The notes under the pieces: model-generated
What the model was told of the DNA's origin: nothing
Seen by the model: the letters and a program-made list of their open reading frames with translations, nothing else
The model's database searches: none
Made by a program: the position numbers and the translations under genes
Shown here: positions 1 to 11,300 of the stretch, piece after piece
Layout of the letters: every line of letters starts with the position of its first letter
How positions within the stretch are numbered: position 1 is the stretch's first letter
NCBI RefSeq assembly: GCF_026914265.1
Contig: NC_069124.1
Coordinates: 6,226,213-6,290,212 of the forward strand
Reading direction: 5' to 3'
Source of the DNA: Mya arenaria
Lineage: Eukaryota; Mollusca; Bivalvia; Myida; Myidae
Length of the DNA stretch: 64,000 nt

Positions 1-365
1 CAAGATCATTAATATGCTGTTTTAGAACGGACAGTACTCAAGTATATTTGTAACAATTTAGTAAGAAACAAACCTATTTTTAAAATCAATCGGAATTTCT
101 TCCTGGGCATTTTACCATGTACCAACTTATAGACATATATCATCAACTACGTACATTATATTGCGTGTTGCAAATTACTTACTGTGACGCCAGCTTCATA
201 TACTTATACTATAACCATGATCGAATTATTTTACTTTAAAGTGCCTTGTATTGAAACACTTTTGTGCAAGAAACAAACAAAATAATAATCATGTAAAAAA
301 AAACAGATTTTAAATCAATAAAATACTAGTTGTTTTAACTACATATATACAATGGTAATTATTAA
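1..365. other. AT-rich sequence without a recognisable feature
   Basis: No supported exon, repeat or RNA is visible here. Short frames are of chance length. Confidence 0.5.
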
Positions 366-1150
366 GGCCGAAACGCTTCAAGACTTGTAATGTCACTATA
401 TACGCTATGCAAGGTGTGTCGTGCTATGCTATGTCAACAACCAATGTACGCTATATTTGTATAAGTAATAAATCATATTGCTGCAAATCTATCGCGTCGC
501 CATGAAAACGCCAACCAAATTATTGGCTGGTTGCACCATCAGTAAAACTTTTCTGACGCTACATTAGCAGTGCCTTAGCTCTTTGCAATATATGATGAAG
601 ATGGGTATAAAGCAGAAATGCTAAATTCAGTATGCAATGCTATGTTTGCATGCCGGAAAGCTTCAAGACTTGAATTGTCATTATATACGCTATGCTAGGT
701 TTGTCATGCTATGCTATGCAACTACAACCACTATATGCTATATTTGTATATGTAATAAATCATATTGCTGCGAATCTATCGCCATGAAAACGCAAACCAA
801 GTTATTGGCAGGTAACACATTCAGTAAAAAATTCTGAGGCTACATTGGCCCGGCCTTAGCTCTTTGCAATATATGATGAAGATGGGTGTAAAACAGAAAT
901 GCGAAATTCAGTACGCTATGCTATGTTTGCCGTGCTATGTATTGCAACAACACCCATTGAACGCTACATTTGTATATGTTATAAATAATATTACTGCGTA
1001 TATATCGCTTTACCATGAAAACACCAACCACATTATTGGCAGGTGAAACATTTAGTAAAACTTTCCTGAGGCTACATTGGTCCGGCCCTTGCTCACGAAT
1101 TGCAATGTATGATAACGATTGGCACATAATAGAAATGCGAAATTCAGCCT
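366..1150. repeat. Triplicated ~280-bp tandem unit
   Basis: Three diverged copies follow one another. Each holds a CTTCAAGACTTG or equivalent start, a CTATGCTATG-rich stretch and a CATGAAAACGCCAACCA block. That last block recurs at about 502, 783 and 1014, giving spacings of roughly 281 and 231 bp, so the third copy is shortened. The short open frames at 637-837, 864-1046 and 921-1127 lie inside the copies and are not conserved as proteins. This looks like a local duplication of non-coding DNA. Confidence 0.75.
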
Positions 1151-1430
1151 TTAAATCTTACAAAATGCTTCATAACGTAAATTAGATTCATATATGCAAT
1201 GTTTGCCAATTGCTATGCTCGTCTTGGAAAAACCGTCATAAAGTCATTTTATTAAGTGCATAACACATTGATTGGCGCATTTGATAACTGCAAGTTCTTT
1301 CTTTGTAACATTTCGTGTTGCCAAGCAAAAAAAAAAAAATCCAAAATATATGACCATCTCATTTAGGTTTATTATTTTCTGCGTGTTTTTTTGGGGGGCA
1401 GATCGACTTCCACTACCTCAGCCTCTCATT

Positions 1431-1709
1431 GGCGATTGGCAACTCTCAAATAACATTTAATGGACAATTTGTGGTATTTATATAGATTGGTCGGATCTGA
1501 TCATAGATATACCGTGACAGAACCGTTGATATTTTACCGTTTCGTCCGAGCCTTGCCCATTATTTCCCAAACATAAGATAAAGATAATAAAAATGAAATA
1601 AATATTGAAAGGGCTATGCTTTTCTTGAATGTAATGATGGGTAATAGAATATCCACTACGGGCTCCCCCTCGTTGCTGCTCTGCTTCTGATCTTAAGTAT
1701 ACCAATAAT
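1431..1709. repeat. Direct repeat, copy 1 of 2 (TRIM-like?)
   Basis: This 279-bp sequence runs from GGCGATTGGCAACTCTC to AAGTATACCAATAAT and is almost identical to 2334-2619. The copies differ by a few substitutions and short indels (an extra TATA and ACA in copy 2). The pair is separated by 624 bp. It could be the terminal repeats of a miniature LTR-type element or two insertions of one dispersed repeat. TG/CA ends and a primer-binding site are not evident, so the class is open. Confidence 0.8.
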
Positions 1710-2333
1710 TCAAGTTATTCCTTTAAGGATAACTTTCGTTATTGGTATCTTTGTAATGCATTTAATTAATGGTGCTCTATAACCATATTGCGAGCAATTG
1801 CATGACGTAACATCATACTGATCTGATTGGCCGCAGTGCGCGCCCTCTACAAAGCACATGGTTATACAGGCCTTTTTGCTCCGACCATCGTATGAGAAAG
1901 GTCAGCCTTTTGCAGCTCTATTATTTTTGGTTTATTTTTCCCACCCTCCCAAAACCCCAAACTTCGTCTTCATACAGGCATATATACTTAATGAATGATA
2001 CTGGTTTCGATACATGTGTTCTGCTTGCTTCCTATATATATTTTCAGTAAATCCGGAGATTGACTCGAGGTTACGATCCAATCGTTCTGCACATCTCGCT
2101 AACCATTAGGCTTTCCACCTCACGCCGAAGTCCAGCTGATGATTTCAATACTAGATGTGCTGCAAACCTATTGTGTTAATTTGTTTTTGTTTTTTTAACA
2201 TTCCATTATTTCGATGTTGGTTTGTGTTGTGTTTTTTTCACTGGTAAGGCTCTGACGATTAAATAGCAATCATACCTAGCAGCCAAGTATTCAGAGGGAG
2301 TAGTATACCGCTTTCTCAGCATATTCGTTGCTC
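1710..2333. other. Spacer between the two 280-bp direct repeats
   Basis: Mixed AT-rich sequence with no coding signal. If the flanking repeats are terminal repeats this would be the internal region, but no tRNA-complementary site or clear polypurine tract is visible at its ends. Confidence 0.4.
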
Positions 2334-2619
2334 GGCGATTGGCAACTCTCAAATAACATTTAATGGACAATTTGTGGTATTTATATAGATTGGTCGGATC
2401 TGATCATAGATATATATACCGTGACAGAACCGTTGATATTTTACCGACATTTCGTCCGAGCCTTGCCCATTATTTCCCAAACATAAGATAAAGATAATAA
2501 AAATGAAATAAATATTGAAAGGGCTATGCTTTTCTTGAATGTAATGATGGGTTATAGAAATTCCACTACGGGCTCCCCCTTGTTGCTGCTCTGCTTCTGA
2601 TCTTAAGTATACCAATAAT
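2334..2619. repeat. Direct repeat, copy 2 of 2 (TRIM-like?)
   Basis: Second copy of the repeat at 1431-1709, in the same orientation, 286 bp. Both copies end exactly at ACCAATAAT before the flanks diverge. An apparent minus-strand reading frame is shared by the two copies simply because the DNA is shared. Confidence 0.8.
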
Positions 2620-2713
2620 ACTTCATTTCATTTAAGAAAACCTAACAGTAATCCTTTCTCACTCATTCTGTAAATAGAACGACCCGTCTGTAACCGCAAA
2701 CATATATATATAA

Positions 2714-2878
2714 GTTACGGGGTTAGTTTGTGACCCGATATGGGATATACGGGGCAAAGGAAACCACATCGGGTGAGAGCGAAGCTCAAAGGAAACCCAA
2801 TTCGGGTTTGAGCTTCGCTTTCACCCGATTGGCTGCGCCCCGTATATCTCATATCGGGTCACCTACTTACCCCGCAAC
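2714..2878. mobile_element. Hairpin MITE (165-bp near-perfect palindrome)
   Basis: The left arm starts GTTACGGGGTTAGT and contains GTGACCCGATATGGGATATA. The right arm is its inverted copy, ending ACTTACCCCGCAAC. The centre pairs GAGCGAAGCTCAAA with TTTGAGCTTCGC. The arms make up almost the whole element, as in foldback-type MITEs. The weak palindrome may extend into the AT-rich flanks (about 2704-2888). No coding capacity. Confidence 0.75.
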
Positions 2879-2971
2879 GTATATATCATGTCGACAACCT
2901 GTTTACATGTTTAAATGTTTCATTTATTCATCGGAATCGGAAAATAGACGCCATTTTAGTTAGATATAAAT

Positions 2972-3004
2972 TTGGTGACCCAATATGGAAAAATATGGGG
3001 TCAC
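2972..3004. repeat. Short inverted repeat related to the 2714 hairpin
   Basis: GGTGACCCAATAT pairs with ATATGGGGTCACC around an 7-base loop. The arm sequence resembles the GTGACCCGATATGGG motif of the hairpin 100 bp upstream, so this may be an eroded relative. Confidence 0.4.
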
Positions 3005-3279
3005 CACGTGACCAGTCCTGGACCAAATGACGTCACAATACCGCGGAAAAAGATAAACAACTTGAAATCGCTTTTAAACGTAAAATTGAAATACATATGA
3101 CAACAATACATTTAAAATATCATAAATGAACACTCCCTGAAATGATAATTTAATTTTAGGGACCTTCTGACACAATACAAACAATTTAAAAAAAAATTGT
3201 TATCACTTGTCACGGAAGAAAAGGTCAACAACCAGTTTCAACGAATTTACTCGCGTTTTCGAATTGATAGTATTACTAA

Positions 3280-3601
3280 TGCACCAGTCAACTGTAACGC
3301 CGCCCCCTCCCCCCCCCCCAGGTCCGGGGAATAGCGGGGGCTTTGACTTTCTGTCCAACCAACCCCGGCTAAAATCCCCTCCCTGCGGGGACGAACTGAT
3401 GGTAAAATCCCCGAAAAATGCCCCCGCACCCAAGGGACCTTAGGTTATGCCCATTCCCCGCTATATTTTGCGCGAAGACAAAACCATCGCATTCACCCGG
3501 AACTGCGGGGCCACCTGAAAGGTAAAAACACGGCCCATTTCCCCGGCTATACCCGGTATACCACCGGACCTGGGCGGCCATGGTTACAATTGACTGGTGC
3601 A
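3280..3601 (-). mobile_element. PIF/Harbinger-like MITE, copy 1
   Basis: A GC-rich 322-bp element has terminal inverted repeats TGCACCAGTCAACTGTAAC and GTTACAATTGACTGGTGCA. It is flanked by TAA on both sides (3277-3279 and 3602-3604). It matches the copies at 28985 and 54621, in the opposite orientation. A 3-bp TWA target duplication is typical of the PIF/Harbinger superfamily, and the assignment rests on that. A C-rich run near one end is also shared. The internal open frames are not coding. Confidence 0.85.
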
Positions 3602-3889
3602 TAAGTAAATTGTGTATATCATTTGGCATTACACTAACTCGACGAAAACCGCAGGCTACCTTTAAAGCTGCACTCTCACAGACTGTCAGTTTCGACACTT
3701 AAACACAGATGTCTCAAAATCGGTTGATTTGGGCGTCAATGCCTTCAATACAGTCATATAAGACACTTTAGAAAATAACAAATCTCAAATGTTTGGTTAA
3801 ACTGCAGAAAAGTTCATTTTTCTTAAACATTAGTAACGCTTTTAGCCATAAAACATGTGTGTGAAGTTGGCTCAGCCATCGGCAATCGA

Positions 3890-4757
3890 CATTCGATATT
3901 ATATAGGAAATATTCAATGTCGAGCTGCAATGTCGAGCTGGGCTGAATTCTAGCTCGACATTCGATATTATATAGCAAAACTTCAATGACGAGCTGCAAT
4001 GTCGAGCTGGACTGAATTCTAGCTCGACATTCGATATTATATAGCACATTTTCAATGTCGAGCTGGACATAATTCTAGCTCGACATTCGATATTATATAG
4101 CAAATCTTCAATGTCGAGCTGCAATGTCGAGCTGGACGGAATTCTAGCTCGACATTCGATATTATATAGGAAATCTTCAATTTCGTGATGAATTGTCGAG
4201 CTGGACGGAGATCTAGCTCTACATTCGATATTATATAGCAAATCTTTAATGTCGAGCTGCAATGTCGAGCTGGACGGAATTGTAGCTCGACATTCGATAT
4301 TATATAGCAAATCTTCAATGTCGAGCTGCAATGTCGAGCTGGACGGAATTGTAGCTCGACATTCGATATTATATAGCAAATCTTCAATGTCGTGATGAAT
4401 TGTCGAGCTGGACGGAATTCTAGCTCGACATTCGATATTATATAGCAGATATTTAATGTCGACCTGGAACGTCAAGCTGGACGGAATTCTAGCTCGACAT
4501 TCGATATTATATAGCTGATATTTAATGTCGACTTGGAACGTCGAGCTGGACGGAATTCTAACTCGACATTCGATAATATATAGCAAATCTTCAATTTCGA
4601 ACTGCAATGTCGAGCTGGACGGAACTCTAGCTCGACATTCGATATCATATAGCAAATCTTCAATGTCGACCCGCAACGTCGAGCTGGACGGAATTCTAAC
4701 TCGACATTCGATATTATATAGCAAATCTTCAATGTCGAGCTGCAATGTCGAGCTGAA
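3890..4757 (-). repeat. 69-bp satellite array, left arm of foldback element
   Basis: About 13 tandem units, each containing GTCGAGCTGGACGGAATTCT and ACATTCGATATTATATAG. Variant units with CGTGATGAATTGTCGAG recur (about 4184 and 4391, three units apart). Because 69 is divisible by 3 and the unit lacks stops in several frames, long open frames run through it in both directions. These are by-products of the periodicity. Confidence 0.9.
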
Positions 4758-5577
4758 TGAAAAATGCTATTTTACCTAAATTGAGGTACTTAACTACTAC
4801 TTTACTACCGACTCTTTTAACCTCAAATATTTTTGTTAATTTGCCTTGACAAGCCGAATGTTATTAATTCACGAACAAGTTGTAACGTCATTTAGAACAC
4901 AGGTACAATTTAGGTAAAATCGCATATTTCATTGGTCCAAACTTCTCGAATCTGTCAATTTAATGCTGTGATCACGTTAAGCTCTTTTTTTGTCAAGAAG
5001 CGAGCAGAACAAATTGATTTTAATGGCTTTACTATCACCTCAAAAAAGTACATTAAGCTGCACCGTTTATATTGCTTTCAAATGTGTAGAATGCTGTAAA
5101 ACGACTTATTTTAGAGAATGTTCCATTCATATTAAGCATTCTTTTTATTATCTTACACTATTGCTATAAAGTCATAACTCATGGAAGTTCAGCAAATAAC
5201 ATTTGAAAACACATTTATTAATAACAGTCAAGTTCAATGAAGAAATCCTGCACGGTTGAGATATAAGTCATACAAGTTAAAAAAAATAGACACACAAAAC
5301 ATGAATTCACCAAACAGCCACATCGGCCAAAAATGTGTTGGAACATTCCCTTGACCGAACAATATTTAATATGTTTAAACGTTTTGGTACTTTAAAACAT
5401 CTGCTATTGAACACATAATTTTGTTCAGCATATACAAAACAGTCATCCTAGTAATTCTTGTTGGAAGCGTTTCTTTCGGCTCAGTATTTGTAACTTTCGA
5501 TTCTACACTCTTTAAACAAATGCAAAAAAGAATATAAATAAAAACACGTTTTTTCGTATCTAAATTTGTGGTAAATG
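4758..5577. other. Central spacer of the foldback element
   Basis: About 820 bp of AT-rich single-copy sequence between the inverted satellite arms. No open frame of note, no transposase motif and no internal repeat was seen. Confidence 0.6.
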
Positions 5578-7222
5578 AATACCGTCCAGCTCGACACTGC
5601 AGCTCGACATTGAAGATTTGCTATATAATATCGAATGTCGAGCTAGAATTCCGTCCAACTCGACGTTGCAGCTCGACATTGAAGATTTGCTATATAATAT
5701 CGAATGTCGAGCTAGAATTCCGTCCAGCTCGACGTTGCAGGTCGACATTGAAGATTTGCTACATAATATCGAATGTCGAGCTAGAATTCCGTCCAGCTCG
5801 ACATTGCAGCTCGACATTAAAGATTTGCTATATATTATCGAATGTCGAGCTAGAATTCCGTCCAGCTCGACGTTCAAAGTAGACATTAAATATCTGCTAT
5901 ATAATATCGAATGGCGAGCTAGAATTTTGTCCAGCTCGACATTGCAGCTCGACATTGAAGATTTGCTATATAATATCGAATGTCGAGCTACAATTCCGTC
6001 CAGCTCGACATTGCAGCTCGACATTGAAGATTTGCTATATAATATCGAATGTCAAGCTAGAATTCCGTCCAGCTCGACATTGCAGCTAGACTTTGAAGAT
6101 TTGTTATATAATACCGAATGTCGAGCTAGAATTCCGTCCAACTCGACAATTCATCACGACATTGAATATTTTCTATATAATATCGAATGTCCAGCTAGAA
6201 TTCCGTCCAGCTCGACATTGCAGCTCGACATTGGAGATTTGCTATATAATATCGAATGTCGAGCTGAATTCCGTCCAGCTCGACGTTGCAGCTCGACATT
6301 GAAGATTTGCTATATATTATCGAATGTCAAGCTAGAATTCCGTCCAGCTCGACATTGCAGCTCGACATTGAAGATTTGCTTTATAATATCGAATGTCGAG
6401 CTAGAATTCCGTCCAGCTCGACAATTCATCACGACATTGAATATTTTCTATATAATATCGAATGTCGAGCTAGAATTCCGTCCAGCTCGAGGTTCCAAGT
6501 CGACATTAAATATCTGCTATATAATATCGAATGTCGAGCTAGAATTCAGTCCAGCTCGACATTGCAGCTCGACATTGAAGATTTGCTATATAATATCAAA
6601 TATCGAGCTAGAATTCCGTCCAGCTCGACATTGCAGCTCGACATTGAAGATTTGCTATATAATATCGAATGTCGAGCTAGAATTCCGTCCAGCTCGACAT
6701 TGCAGCTCGACATTGAAGATTTGCTATATAATATCGAATGTCGAGCTAGAATTCCGTCAAGCTCGACATTGCAGCTCGACATTGAAGATTTTCTATATAA
6801 TGTCGAATGTCGAGCTAGAATTCCGTCCAGCTCGACAATTCATCACGACATTGAATATTTCCTATATAATATCGAATGTCCAGCTAGAATTCCGTCCAGC
6901 TCGACATTGCAGCTCGTAATTGAAGATTTGCTATATAATATCGAATGTCGAGCTAGAATTCCGTCCAGCTCGACATTGCAGCTCGACATTGAAGATTTGC
7001 TATATAATATCGAATGTCGAGCTAGAATTCCGTTAAGCTCGACAATTCATCACGACATTGAAGATTTGCTATATAATATCGAATGTCGAGCTAGAATTCA
7101 GTCCAGCTCGGCATTGTAGCTCGACATTGAAGATTTGCTATATAATATCGAATGTCGTGCTAGAATTCCGTACAGCTCGACATTGTAGCTCGGCATTGAA
7201 GATTTGCTATATAATATCGAAT
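5578..7222 (+). repeat. 69-bp satellite array, right arm of foldback element
   Basis: About 24 tandem units, the reverse complement of the left-arm unit. Most are nearly identical. Variants with ATTCATCACGACATTGAA recur at about 6150, 6427, 6840 and 7050, suggesting block duplications. The arm is nearly twice as long as the left one, consistent with unequal exchange after insertion. The 433-residue and 277-residue open frames here are satellite translations. Confidence 0.9.
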
Positions 7223-7270
7223 GTCGATTGCCGATGGCTGAGCCAACTTCACACACATCCATACAACATC

Positions 7271-7853
7271 GGTGAGAGCTTTCCTGGTTCGTTAACGTGT
7301 GCCAGTGTATTGCACAGACCAAATGTAACCCTGGGGGGAGCTTCCCTGGGGAGAGCTTTCCTGGTTCTTTAACGTGTGCCATTGTATTGCACAGACCAAA
7401 TGTAACCCTGGGGGGAGCTTCCCTGGGGAGAACTTTCCTGGTTCTTTAACGGGTGTCAGCGTATTGCACAGACCAAATGTAACCCTCGGGTGAGCGTTCC
7501 TGGTTCTTTAACGTGTGCCAGTGTATTGCACAGACCAAATGTAACCCTGGGGAGAGCTTTCCTGGTTCTTTAACGTGTGCCATTGTGTTGCACAGACCAA
7601 ATGTAACCCTGGGGAGAGCTATCCTGGTTCTTTAACGTTTACCAGTGTATTGCACAGACGAAATGTAACCCTGGGGAGAGCTTACCTTGTTCTATAACGT
7701 TTGCCAATGTATTGCACGATCAAAAGGGACTTAAGTCCAACGTCCCTCCAAGAAGACGCGTTATATGTCGTAGTGGCGAGGCCATGGATCGAACATGCCA
7801 GCCTAGGTTTGACAGTCAAGTGTTGTTTTACCTCTAGACTATAGATTTACCAC
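7271..7853 (-). mobile_element. tRNA-headed SINE with tandemly amplified body
   Basis: Read on the minus strand, 7853-7720 is a tRNA-like head with an A-box-like AGTCTAGAGGT and a B-box-like TGTTCGATCC. It is followed by a body that exists about seven times in tandem (7271-7712). The body unit is about 62 bp, or about 82 bp with an added GGGAGCTTCCCTGG block, and carries CTTTAACGTGTGCCA and GCACAGACCAAATGTAACCC. A related SINE at 13415-13622 has only one body unit, so the array arose by amplification within a SINE. The CACGTTAAAG motif resembles bodies of animal SINEs such as MetaSINEs; that link is tentative. Confidence 0.7.
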
Positions 7854-7984
7854 CATTTTCTCAGTACTTCTAATGCTACAAGTAATCATTTTTCAGAAAC
7901 AAATACCTTGGCCTTGACCTTTGTCACAAACTTGACCATAATTAAAAAAAAACAAAAAACGAGATTTCTATTAATAATATATGT

Positions 7985-7990
7985 TTTATT
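7985..7990 (-). terminator. Candidate poly(A) signal of the membrane-protein gene
   Basis: AATAAA on the minus strand, about 120 nt downstream of the stop codon at 8112-8110. No other AATAAA lies between on that strand. It would give a short 3' UTR. Confidence 0.5.
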
Positions 7991-8109
7991 CAACAAGGAG
8001 CACACATTCAACTTGATCAGACTAAAGTCTAGAAACAGGTATAATGTTTCAATAAAACTACATCTACATAAAACATTTACCAGATCGATACATTGGTCGT
8101 AATCTGCTA

Positions 8110-8323
8110 CTACGTATCGTCATATTGACAAGTATCGCTCTCTTTTCTTGAACATTTGACATCACGTTCTAACGTTCCAACGTTGACGACGTCTGGTCGG
8201 GGCTGTGACGTTGACGTCTCGACGTTATTATCAAAGACGGAGTTTGGATAGGAGATTTGAGTTGAATCATAATCCCGGTGACCATTGCCGGCGCTGAACG
8301 GTCGGGGTATTTTAAACGAATAT
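8110..8323 (-). CDS. Exon 10: cytoplasmic tail and stop
   Basis: The acceptor TTTTTTTTGTAG is followed by an open frame of 70 residues and TAG. The segment is polar, rich in Ser, Asp, Thr and Pro, and lacks membrane segments. Tyrosines lie in contexts such as HRDYDSTQISYP and CQYDD that could be phosphorylated, but no defined ITAM/ITIM is present. It enters in phase 2, which matches exon 9. Confidence 0.75.
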
Positions 8324-11300
8324 CTACAAAAAAAACACGAAATATTATGAAATGATTACATTCTCAAATACAATACAGATCTGAAGAATTTACTCGAGCT
8401 GATAGCAACAGAATAGCCAGGAAACATGTGTTCACGAACAGTATGCGAAAACATGATAATAATGCGACCTTTTTTATTTTTAAATATTTGCCAGCGGGAA
8501 AAACGTTCTCAGTAAAAAAACTCCATGATAATGGAGCCTGATAGGTACTAGTATCGTTTTTTTAAGTTGTAAGAACTTTATTTTATTGAAGTTAACTCAT
8601 TCAGTCTTTTAACACATTTTATTTACGATACGGTCTTCATTACTTTAGAATACATCAACACAACTGCAAAAACACAAAACACTTATACACACATATTCAC
8701 ATGGAACATGATAACATATCATACTTTTAGTCTTCTTTAACAAACGCTCGTTACAGGAGAGGTCATAATTTTATATAACAGTTTATACAGTGTTTTGATG
8801 TTCATACATATATTTAAGACAATACATTCCATTAAATTAAAAATGTCTGCAATAGTGAAAAAAGGTTTTTTTAACAAATATTTAAAACTATTTGAAGAAC
8901 AAGTATGTCTTATGTGTGCTTGTGTAAAATCCGAAAAATTCCTAACCGGTATCGAAAAGGTGTTTTGTGGATAATTTCGTACAAGAACTGATGTCACATC
9001 AATGAGTATTGAAAAACGGAGGTTAGTGGTCTACAGATGTGACTTATTTGAATGTAACTGAATAGATCGCAATGATGGCTCCAGGGCTCAAGACAATCTG
9101 TCTAACTATCCAAACTATACTTCTATTAAAAAAGCTGACACTTTCAAATATCAAGAAATTGAACTGGCTTCACTATTGTCTGAGATGATTAGACATGTTT
9201 TCTGCATGCACAAAATGCTCACCTGGAAGTTTGACCGTCTGTCGAAGCCGTCGATAAATTGTCCCTGAACGTCTCCCTGCGACCCTTCCTGAAATGTGCG
9301 CCGTCTGCAGACAGTCAGTAGTTGACAATGTACACACACAATAAATACTGAACAAAAGTTGCTGCACAATTTATGCCAATTTTATAGAAAAATCATCACC
9401 GTAATGCAAGAACTCAATAACTGTTTCTATTATATATAAAATTAGTGCGTTCTTGCGCTAGGGTGACAAGCTGCAAACCGTAACTTGCAAGTGTACTTTC
9501 ATTGCAACCCTTAAGTTCTACTGTAGAAAAATCGAAGACGTTCACATAATGTGCGCTTGCAATATCATGTTTTAAAGGTGCCAAGGAGGTAAACGAGGTA
9601 TTGTTTTGATAAAACCACTGGTGTATAACCGATACCTTGCAAGTGTTACTCCGAAAAAGAAGATTAAATGTTGTCAAAGACAAATGTTGCAATTCTGTTT
9701 ATGTGTAAGCACCTACAAGTCTATATCAACAACATATTGTCACGTGTTACGGGCGAGTTTTCCTATGTACAGGAGTCAAGTGTTACGGGCGAGTTTCCCT
9801 ATGTACAGGAGTCAAGTGTTACGGGCGAGTTTCCCTATGTACAGGAGTCAAGTGTTACGGGCGAGTTTCCCTATGTACAGGAGTCAAGTGTTACGGGCGA
9901 GTTTCCCTATGTACAGGAGTCAAGTGTTTACGGGCGAGTTTCCCTATTTACAGGAGTCAAGTGTTTACGGGCGAGTTTCCCTATGTACAGGAGTAAAGTG
10001 TTACGGGCGAGTTTTCCTATGTACAGGAGTCACATGTTACGGGGGAGTTTCCCTATGTACCGGAGTCACAAGTTACGGGGAGTTTCCCTTTGCACCAGAG
10101 TCACATGCTATTGGGGAGTTTCCCTATGTTCCGGCGTTCCGTGTTGCGTTTTTCCCCTCTGTACAGGAGTCACGGGGGAATTTCCCTTTGTACCAGAGTC
10201 ACATGTTATTGGGGAGTTTCCCTTTGTTCCGGAGTGACGTGGTATGCGGAGATTTTCCATATATACCGGACTCACATGTTACGGGGGGAGTTTCCCTTTG
10301 TACCGGACTCACACGTTACGGGGGGGGGGGGAGATTCCCTTTGTACCGGACTCAAATGTTACGGGGGAGATTCCCTTTGTACCGGACTCACATGTTACGA
10401 GGTGAGTTTCCCTATGTATCGGACTCACATGTCAAGGGGGAGTTTCCCTCTGTACCGGACTCACATGTTACGGGGGAGTTTCCCTTTGTACCGGACTCAC
10501 ATGTTACGGGGGAGTTTCCTTCTGTACCGGACTCACATGTAACGGGGGGAGATTCCCTTTATACCGGACTCACATGTAACGGGGGGAGTTTCCCTTTGTA
10601 CCGGACTCACATGTTACGGGGGAGTTTCCCTCTGTACCGGACTCACATATTACGGGGGGAGATTCCCTTTATACCGGACTCACATGTAACGGGGGGAGTT
10701 TCCCTTTGTACCGGACTCACATGTTACGGGGGAGTTTCCCTCTGTACCGGACTCACATGTTACGGGGGAGTTTCCCTTTGTACCGGACTCACATGTTACG
10801 GGGGGAGTTTCCCTCTGTACCGGACTCACATGTTACGGGGGAGTTTCCCTCTGTACCGGACTCACATGTTACGGGGGAGTTTCCCTTTGTACCGGACTCA
10901 CATGTTACGGGGGAGTTTCCCTCTGTACCGGACTCACATGTAACGGGGGGAGTTTCCTTTTGTACCGGACTCACATGTTACGGGGGAGTTTCCCTTTGTA
11001 CCGGACTCACATGTTACGGGGGAGTTTCCCTCTGTACCGGACTCACATGTAACGGGGGGAGATTCCCTTTATACCGGACTCACATGTAACGGGGGGAGTT
11101 TCCTTTTGTACCGGACTCACATGTTACGGGGGGAGATTCCCTCTCTACCGGACTCACATGTTACGGGGGAGTTTCCCTTTATACCGGACTCACATGTAAC
11201 GGGGGGAGTTTCCCTTTGTACCGGACTCACATGTTACGGGGGGAGATTCCCTCTGTACCGGACTCACATGTTACGGGGGAGTTTCCCTCTGTACCGGACT

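Larger units (their letters stand above)
3855..7258. mobile_element. Foldback-type element with 69-bp subrepeat arms
   Basis: A 3.4-kb element bounded by a perfect 52-bp terminal inverted repeat: ATGTGTGTGAAGTTGGCTCA at 3855 and its complement ending at 7258. Inside, both arms are arrays of one 69-bp unit in opposite orientation, about 13 units on the left (to ~4757) and 24 on the right (from ~5578). The ~820-bp middle has no gene. The 9 bp flanking each end are CCATAAAAC (3846-3854) and CCATACAAC (7259-7267), an 8/9 match that looks like a target-site duplication. Long inverted repeats built of subrepeats plus a 9-bp duplication are the hallmarks of Drosophila FB elements. No transposase is present, so the copy would be non-autonomous. 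Confidence 0.8.

Noticed and set aside
3203..3698. Frames of 60-109 residues around 3.2-3.7 kb, and similar at 28.7-29.5 kb and 54.7 kb
   Set aside because: They translate the GC-rich Harbinger-like MITE and reappear wherever it is inserted.
5618..6919. 433-residue open frame (and 277-, 325-, 154-residue relatives)
   Set aside because: Translation of the 69-bp foldback subrepeats; the same protein-like period is open in several frames and both strands.
9606..10943. 445-residue open frame and neighbours at 9668-11862
   Set aside because: Read-through of a 36-bp minisatellite; frames shift with G-run length, and the array lies inside an intron.
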